Source: Methanoculleus sp.
GTDB taxonomy: Archaea; Halobacteriota; Methanomicrobia; Methanomicrobiales; Methanoculleaceae
Length of the DNA stretch: 55,569 bases
Direction of reading: 5' to 3'
NCBI RefSeq assembly: GCF_030019085.1
Contig: NZ_JASEFJ010000012.1
Span: 1-55,569 of the forward strand
The notes beneath the pieces are model-generated. The model was not told where the DNA came from and did no database searches. It saw only the letters and a program-made list of their open reading frames with translations. Below are positions 50,966-55,569 of this stretch, piece after piece. The position numbers and the translations under genes are program-made. Numbering within the stretch: the stretch's first letter is position 1; each line of letters begins with the position of its first letter.

Positions 50966-51757
50966 TCAACCGGAGACCTCGTCCCAGAACCCGGTTATGC
51001 TGGAGAAGATCCGATCCCGGAGTTCAACGAGCCTCTCCTGCTCGATCTCGCCGCCATCACTCTCGTAGAGGGCACGGTTGACCTCGATCTGAACCCAGGG
51101 GACGCGCGTCCGCCGGTGGTGTGCAAGCGCTATAAACCCGCCCCGAAACGGATCGTTCATCGCAACCCTTCCCTCTCCCGCAAACTCTTCCTCAAACGAG
51201 CGGGCTAGCGCCTGAAGCCATGCCGGAGAGCAGGTCACAGGGCGGTTCTTCGCCACCGGCCTCCCGTTCCGGTCGCCAAGGTTGCCAAGGCAGATGATCG
51301 GGCGTTCACGCCCGGCGTCCCGCTGGACCGGCGGCGATCTCGGGAGCATGCTGTGACAGTCAAAAGCAATCCCGATCGGGTGGTTATCGAGCGCCCCGGC
51401 CAGTCGTGCGTGAAAAGGGTGGTAATAGTTCTTCAGGAGGGCAGAAACCACCTCCCTGCCGGGCGACTGGCCGTTCCGGAAGACCGGCATCCCCTCCTGG
51501 GTGATTACCTTGACAATTCCGTCCTGACTCCGCGGCGGGTAGGCGTAAGGTGGACGGTTGGTGTCGACGAAGATCCGGGATATCTCAAAATCGATCACCG
51601 CCTCGACGGAGTCGTCAAACCCGTAGAGGAAACGCGTCCCGGGATCGCTATTGTAGACTATCTCCTTCTGGCCGAGGTTGACAAGACCACGGACCTCCGG
51701 CGGAACGCTGGTGCCCCCATGGGGGATCGAGATAAGGAAAGGGTACCGGTTGATCAT
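50966..51757 (-). CDS. N-formylglutamate amidohydrolase family protein
   Basis: The 263-residue zinc-peptidase-like hydrolase has ISIPHGGTSVPPE at the N-terminus, FVDTNRPPYAYPP, GIAFDCHSMLP (metal His) and VPWVQIEVNRALYE. These fit the HutG/FGase family, which removes a formyl group or opens N-acyl amino acids. No histidine-degradation genes are near, so the true substrate is uncertain. It follows the TPR gene by 77 bases on the same strand. Confidence 0.86.
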   Translation of the reverse strand: MINRYPFLISIPHGGTSVPPEVRGLVNLGQKEIVYNSDPGTRFLYGFDDSVEAVIDFEISRIFVDTNRPPYAYPPRSQDGIVKVITQEGMPVFRNGQSPGREVVSALLKNYYHPFHARLAGALDNHPIGIAFDCHSMLPRSPPVQRDAGRERPIICLGNLGDRNGRPVAKNRPVTCSPAWLQALARSFEEEFAGEGRVAMNDPFRGGFIALAHHRRTRVPWVQIEVNRALYESDGGEIEQERLVELRDRIFSSITGFWDEVSG

Positions 51758-51834
51758 CTACCCTGCATCGATCCTATTGGTTGTCCGTCACAAAAGCGCA
51801 GCGGTCGGGAGGGGGAGAGAGGAAAGGCCGTTCC

Positions 51835-54800
51835 TCACATGTCCTGCCCGTTCTCGAGCGCAGAGTTAAAGCACGCCACCGCATCGGCAAACCGCCCCAG
51901 GCGGTCGAGCGCCAGGCCTTTGAGGTACCAAGCCCGGGCCTGATGCGGGTCTGTCTCAAGAACCTTATCGTAGCAGGCGAGAGCCTGATGGGGTTTACCC
52001 AGGCGATCGAGGGCGATACCCCTGGAGAGCCAGAGATGGACGCCGCCACCCCCGAGGTCGATCGCCCGGGAGAAAGCCCTGACGGCATCCCCGTGCCGCC
52101 CCACTACACCCATGAGACCCCCGGCAGCCGCCCAGACGGCCGCGTTCTCCGGGTCGATCTCGAGCGCTTTTTCGTAGGTTGCAAGAGCGTCGTCATACCT
52201 TCCGGCCTTCTCAAGCACCGCCCCCCGCATGAAGAGCGCGGCCGGGTTCTCCTCCTGGATGGCAATGATCCGGTCAATCGACCTGACCGCCTCGCCGTAG
52301 CGCCCGAGATGGACCAGGAGAGAGGCACGGGCATAAAGCGTCTCGATGCTGGCAGGTTCCCTCTCCAGCAACTCCGTGTAGACCGAAAGGGCGTCCTGGT
52401 ATCTGCCGGCCTTCTCGTGAGCCTCGCCGAGTCGGCGCAGGCTGAGAAGGTCTTCCGGATCGGCAGCGGTCACCTTCTCGAAACATTCCACCGCCCCGGC
52501 ATACCGACCCAGCCACATCAGGATCTCCCCCCGCCGTTGCAGGGCGGCCATGTTCCCGGGGTTCGCCTCGATGATCTTTTCGGAACACTGAAGGGCCTCT
52601 TCATACCTGCCCATGTGCATAAGAGCGCTCTCCAGGGCATACCACGCCCCGGTATCGTTCTCGTCTTTCTGGAGCACAAGCGCATACTGCCTGATCGCGT
52701 CCTCAAACCTGCCGCTGCGCTCAAGCGTCATCCCAAACGACATCCTGGCGTCCCGGTCTTCGGGCGCAAGGCCAAGGTAACGCTCGTAGGCCTTTGCCGC
52801 CTCCTCGTGCTGCCCGATGGCCTCGAAGACCCCGGCCCTGATACGGGCGGCCGCGAGATTTGAGGGGTCGAAAGCGAGCACCCTCTCGCAGCACTCGATC
52901 GCCTCCCGATACCTGCCGAGATTGGCAAGTGTGGAGGCAAACGCGAAAACGACAGCGATATCGTCCGGCCGTTCCCGGACAACCGTGGCGTAACATTCCG
53001 CAGCTCCGGAGTAGCGTCCCAACCTCTCCAGGGCCTGCCCCTTGCTGTACAGGGCAAAGAGATCCCCGGGCCTGGCTTTCGCGGCCTTCCCAAACCACCT
53101 GGCGGCCTCCTCGTAGCGACCGAGCGCGGAGAGAACGAACCCCAGGTTCACCTGGTATCCCGCGGCCTCGGGTTCGGCGGCAAGAAGCGTCTCATAACAC
53201 TCGACCGCCCCGGCGTAGCGGCCGAGAGCCTCCAGGAGCCTGGCTTTCAAAAGGAGCGCTCCGGCATCGGACTCCTCCACGCGGTCAACAGATTCAAGCG
53301 CCTCCTGGTAGCGCCCCTGGCAGAAGAGCGCCATACCGTGCCCGAACAGAGCCGCCCGGTTCCCGGGGTCAGATTCCAGCACTGCCTCATAACACCCGGC
53401 AGCTTCCGCGTAGCGGGAGAGATGCATGAGCGCCTCTCCCCTGCCCATCTCCGCCACCGGGTCGTGGGGGCATCTCTCAAGGAAGGTATCGAAAGCCTCG
53501 ACCGCCCCGGCATACCGCGCAAGGTGCAGCAAGATCTCGCCTCTGCGGCAGATGTCCCGTGGGTCGTCAGCCCCGTCCAGGTGCGCAAGCGCCTCGTCAT
53601 ACCTTCCCTGATTGGCGAGCGCTTCTGCCAGCATCGACCGGACGGCGGTGTTGCCGGGCTCCATCTCAAGAACAGTCTTCAGGCAGCGGACAGCCTCGTC
53701 GTACCTGCCGAGATGGAGGAGCGCGATGCCGTTCTGCTCCAGGACGGGGATGTTATCGGGATCTGACTCGATGACGTAGTCGAACTCTTCTTCTGCCTCT
53801 GCGTAGCGTCCGAGGCGCAGCAGGGCCGTCCCCCGGCAGGTGTGGACAAACCTGGCCGGTGCATCGAACTTCATGGGGATGCTCTTTCGGTTCGCGGCCA
53901 GGTCGTCACGCTCAAAGAGCGCAAGGTCGGCACCTCCCCGGATCAACCTCATCCCGGCAGACGCCTGGCCTTCAAGCACGCGGTCAAACGACTGTAGAGC
54001 CTCCTCGTAGCGGGAGAGGTGCATGAGCGCCATACTGCGAGCATACCATACCTGAACCAGGTTCTGGTCGTGCTTGAGGATCTGGTCAAAGTTCTTGAGC
54101 GCACGGTCATGGCGGCCAAGCGCCTCGCAGGCCAGCCCCATGGCGTAACGGGCCGCGATATGGTCCGGATCGGCTATGGTGACCTTCTCAAAGCACTCGA
54201 TCGCTTCTGCCGGTCTTCCCGCGCGGAGGAGGAGCAACCCGCGTTGATACCAGGCGGTGACGTTCCCGGAGTCGAGGGCCAGGATCTCTTCCCAGCACCC
54301 GGCGGCATCCTGGAATAGACCCAGGTACTCGAGCGCCCGTGCTTTGCCGTAGAGTGCGTCGAGTTTATGCTGCCCGGTTTTGAGCAGACGGTCAAAAGTC
54401 TCCACTGCGCTGTTGTAATCTCCCATGGCAAGGTACGCGTTCCCCGCCCGCACCAGAGCGCCGATGCGGTCTGGGTTCGACCGGTAGACCTTCCAGAAGG
54501 AGAGCGCCGCCTCCCGGTAATTCCCGGCCCGCTCAAGCATCGTCCCATACTTCTCGCGCAGGAGAACGTCTTCGGGGTTTGCATCCAGCGCCTCTGCGTA
54601 TGCTGCTGCCGCATCGGCATACCGACCCAGCCTCTCAAGCATCTCTGCATGCCAGTATGCTGCGTCGGCGTCTCCAGGGTTCTCCTCGCGGATCTGTGCA
54701 AAGCAGGTGGCCGCATCCTCATACTCGCCGGTGCGGGCGAGGAGATGCCCGAGCGTTCGCAGCGTCCCGGTATCGTCCGGTGATACCTCGATAACCCTTC

Positions 54801-55014
54801 GAAGCCAGTCCGCGGCCTCGGTCTCTCTGCCAAGACAGGCGAGCGCCTGACCCATCATCTGCCAGACCAGGCGGTTCTCTGGCTCGGTCCTGAGCGCCTT
54901 CTCAAAACTTTTTACCGCCTCGCCGTAGTTCCCGGCCTCGAACTGAGAGAGGCCCTGTTTTACCGCGGGGTTTGCACCCTTCCCGGGACCAAGGATATTA
55001 CCGAAGAGATCCAT
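51835..55014 (-). CDS. Giant TPR-repeat protein
   Basis: The 1059-residue protein consists almost entirely of tetratricopeptide repeats of 34 residues, I estimate about 30. The typical unit is ALxxLGRYxEAxxCFExxLExDPxN (here, for example, LGRYAGAVECFEKVTAADPE). A break of about 45 residues near position 350-395 (GQASAGMRLIRGGADLALFERDD) separates two blocks. There is no signal sequence, membrane segment or catalytic domain. The first residues, MDLFGNILGPGKGANPAVKQG, form a short non-repeat cap. It is probably a cytoplasmic scaffold for protein complexes. The partner is unknown. The 102-base DNA repeat makes the gene prone to length change. Confidence 0.92.
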   Translation of the reverse strand: MDLFGNILGPGKGANPAVKQGLSQFEAGNYGEAVKSFEKALRTEPENRLVWQMMGQALACLGRETEAADWLRRVIEVSPDDTGTLRTLGHLLARTGEYEDAATCFAQIREENPGDADAAYWHAEMLERLGRYADAAAAYAEALDANPEDVLLREKYGTMLERAGNYREAALSFWKVYRSNPDRIGALVRAGNAYLAMGDYNSAVETFDRLLKTGQHKLDALYGKARALEYLGLFQDAAGCWEEILALDSGNVTAWYQRGLLLLRAGRPAEAIECFEKVTIADPDHIAARYAMGLACEALGRHDRALKNFDQILKHDQNLVQVWYARSMALMHLSRYEEALQSFDRVLEGQASAGMRLIRGGADLALFERDDLAANRKSIPMKFDAPARFVHTCRGTALLRLGRYAEAEEEFDYVIESDPDNIPVLEQNGIALLHLGRYDEAVRCLKTVLEMEPGNTAVRSMLAEALANQGRYDEALAHLDGADDPRDICRRGEILLHLARYAGAVEAFDTFLERCPHDPVAEMGRGEALMHLSRYAEAAGCYEAVLESDPGNRAALFGHGMALFCQGRYQEALESVDRVEESDAGALLLKARLLEALGRYAGAVECYETLLAAEPEAAGYQVNLGFVLSALGRYEEAARWFGKAAKARPGDLFALYSKGQALERLGRYSGAAECYATVVRERPDDIAVVFAFASTLANLGRYREAIECCERVLAFDPSNLAAARIRAGVFEAIGQHEEAAKAYERYLGLAPEDRDARMSFGMTLERSGRFEDAIRQYALVLQKDENDTGAWYALESALMHMGRYEEALQCSEKIIEANPGNMAALQRRGEILMWLGRYAGAVECFEKVTAADPEDLLSLRRLGEAHEKAGRYQDALSVYTELLEREPASIETLYARASLLVHLGRYGEAVRSIDRIIAIQEENPAALFMRGAVLEKAGRYDDALATYEKALEIDPENAAVWAAAGGLMGVVGRHGDAVRAFSRAIDLGGGGVHLWLSRGIALDRLGKPHQALACYDKVLETDPHQARAWYLKGLALDRLGRFADAVACFNSALENGQDM

Positions 55015-55502
55015 CAGGCATCATCTGCTGCTCTATGTTTTGCATGGTGAGTATTCACAACTTCGCATCACCCACCGGCCGCGATTGGAACTCATCAAAC
55101 CAGTTCCTTCGGGCGGTGCCATGGTTCACTGAGCGCCATGCAGGGGCGGATTTTTGGGGATCTGCACAGGCGAAGACCGCCCCCCCATCCGGGGCGGGGT
55201 TTTGCAATGAGACTGTCATTTCAACGAGACGCGAGAGACCGGGGACTCTTTATCGGTGAACCGCCTGGAACGTGTTTTTCGTCGGTTCCAGGGTAGAGCG
55301 GCTGAGATCTAACCTGAGTCCCCACCGCCAATCGCCACGCAGTGCCCGCCGGGGGGAGGGGGCAGGGGGAGACCCTGTCGGGTGGCCGGGTGGTGGTCTC
55401 CTCAGGGGAGGGGGTGCCAGGGTATCCACAGTCGGTCTGGTGGCCGTGATTTGAGGGACTCCGCTATGAGGGTGGTTCACTACATTGGTGGTGGATGCCT
55501 CT
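55015..55502. other. Non-coding stretch with hairpins upstream of the TPR gene
   Basis: I see no gene. Two clear inverted repeats occur: CCGCCCC/GGGGCGG (55177-55183 with 55191-55197), followed by GGTTTT, and CCTGGAAC/GTTCCAGG (55264-55271 with 55285-55292). The latter follows CTCTTTATCGG (about 55238-55248), which resembles a plus-strand TATA box. A G-rich block fills 55350-55430. Confidence 0.45.
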
Positions 55503-55569
55503 TGAAAAAAAACACATGATGCCCTTCAGGGCTACAGGCATACCGGATTAAAATCGGGGGTCATTTTCA
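55503..55569 (+). repeat. Dispersed repeat, copy 2 (cut by window end)
   Basis: This matches the minus strand of 5824-5890. It has the order ACATGATGCCCTT, GCCCTTCAGGGC mini-hairpin, GCATACC, ATTAAAAT and CATTTT. Because copy 1 lies 5' of an IS110 transposase in the same reading direction, this copy probably begins a second element whose gene lies beyond the window on the plus strand. Confidence 0.65.

Noticed and set aside
51835-55014. Regular 102-base repeats that could be taken for a CRISPR or satellite array
   Set aside because: They encode TPR units in one continuous frame. There are no constant repeat and variable spacer pairs.

Overview
This window comes from a methanogenic archaeon, most likely a member of the Methanomicrobiales close to Methanoculleus. 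That placement is inferred from the gene content: F420-reducing hydrogenase, F420-dependent formate dehydrogenase, methanopterin and methanofuran biosynthesis genes, archaeosortase A, TBP, TFS and archaellins, on high-GC DNA with archaeal TATA boxes. No 16S rRNA gene is present to confirm it. I found no tRNA, rRNA or CRISPR array.

Layout. 1-3257 (minus): the frhA-frhD-frhG operon, cut by the window edge, and mptA. 3391-4380: ilvC. 4381-5940: an IS110-family element and the end of a decayed TnpB-type element. 6133-8362: two tandem iron-sulfur flavoproteins, an M50 membrane protease and a chorismate mutase. 8371-12826 (minus): an arginine operon in the order ADP-ribosylglycohydrolase, argC, CBS protein, argJ, argB. 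13018-20205: a ten-gene Mrp/Mbh-type cation antiporter operon. 20336-24204: a GMC-type flavoprotein, a frameshifted thiC and an AI-2E-type transporter. 24474-25703: a TnpB element whose first RuvC aspartate is replaced by tyrosine. 25979-31295: pth2-truD, a riboflavin/F420 pathway reductase, a CDP-alcohol phosphatidyltransferase, archaeosortase A, TFS and a DEDDh exonuclease. 31582-36139: acetyl-CoA synthetase, TBP, a winged-helix regulator, rpiA and surE. 36224-38276: mfnD-mfnF plus a coupled zinc-ribbon membrane protein. 39119-42426: fdhA-fdhB. 42837-46538: a secreted protein, two overlapping archaellins, a DUF457-type membrane hydrolase, a small membrane protein and a Cys-rich protein. 46590-49222: a polar amino acid ABC transporter without a binding protein, and PspC. 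49674-55014: recQ, an N-formylglutamate amidohydrolase-like gene and a 1059-residue TPR protein. The last about 65 bases repeat the sequence that lies outside the IS110 transposase.

The genes fit a hydrogen- and formate-using methanogen. Frh and FdhAB feed electrons to F420, MptA, MfnD and MfnF make C1 carriers, Acs assimilates acetate, and the Mrp/Mbh-type complex probably exchanges Na+ and H+. The observations most worth follow-up are the catalytically altered TnpB, the IS110 non-coding end and its second copy at the window edge, the charged N-terminal extension of FrhG encoded over the frhD 3' end, the third antiporter subunit that lacks its central lysine, the zinc-ribbon gene coupled to the methanofuran genes, and the thiC frameshift.
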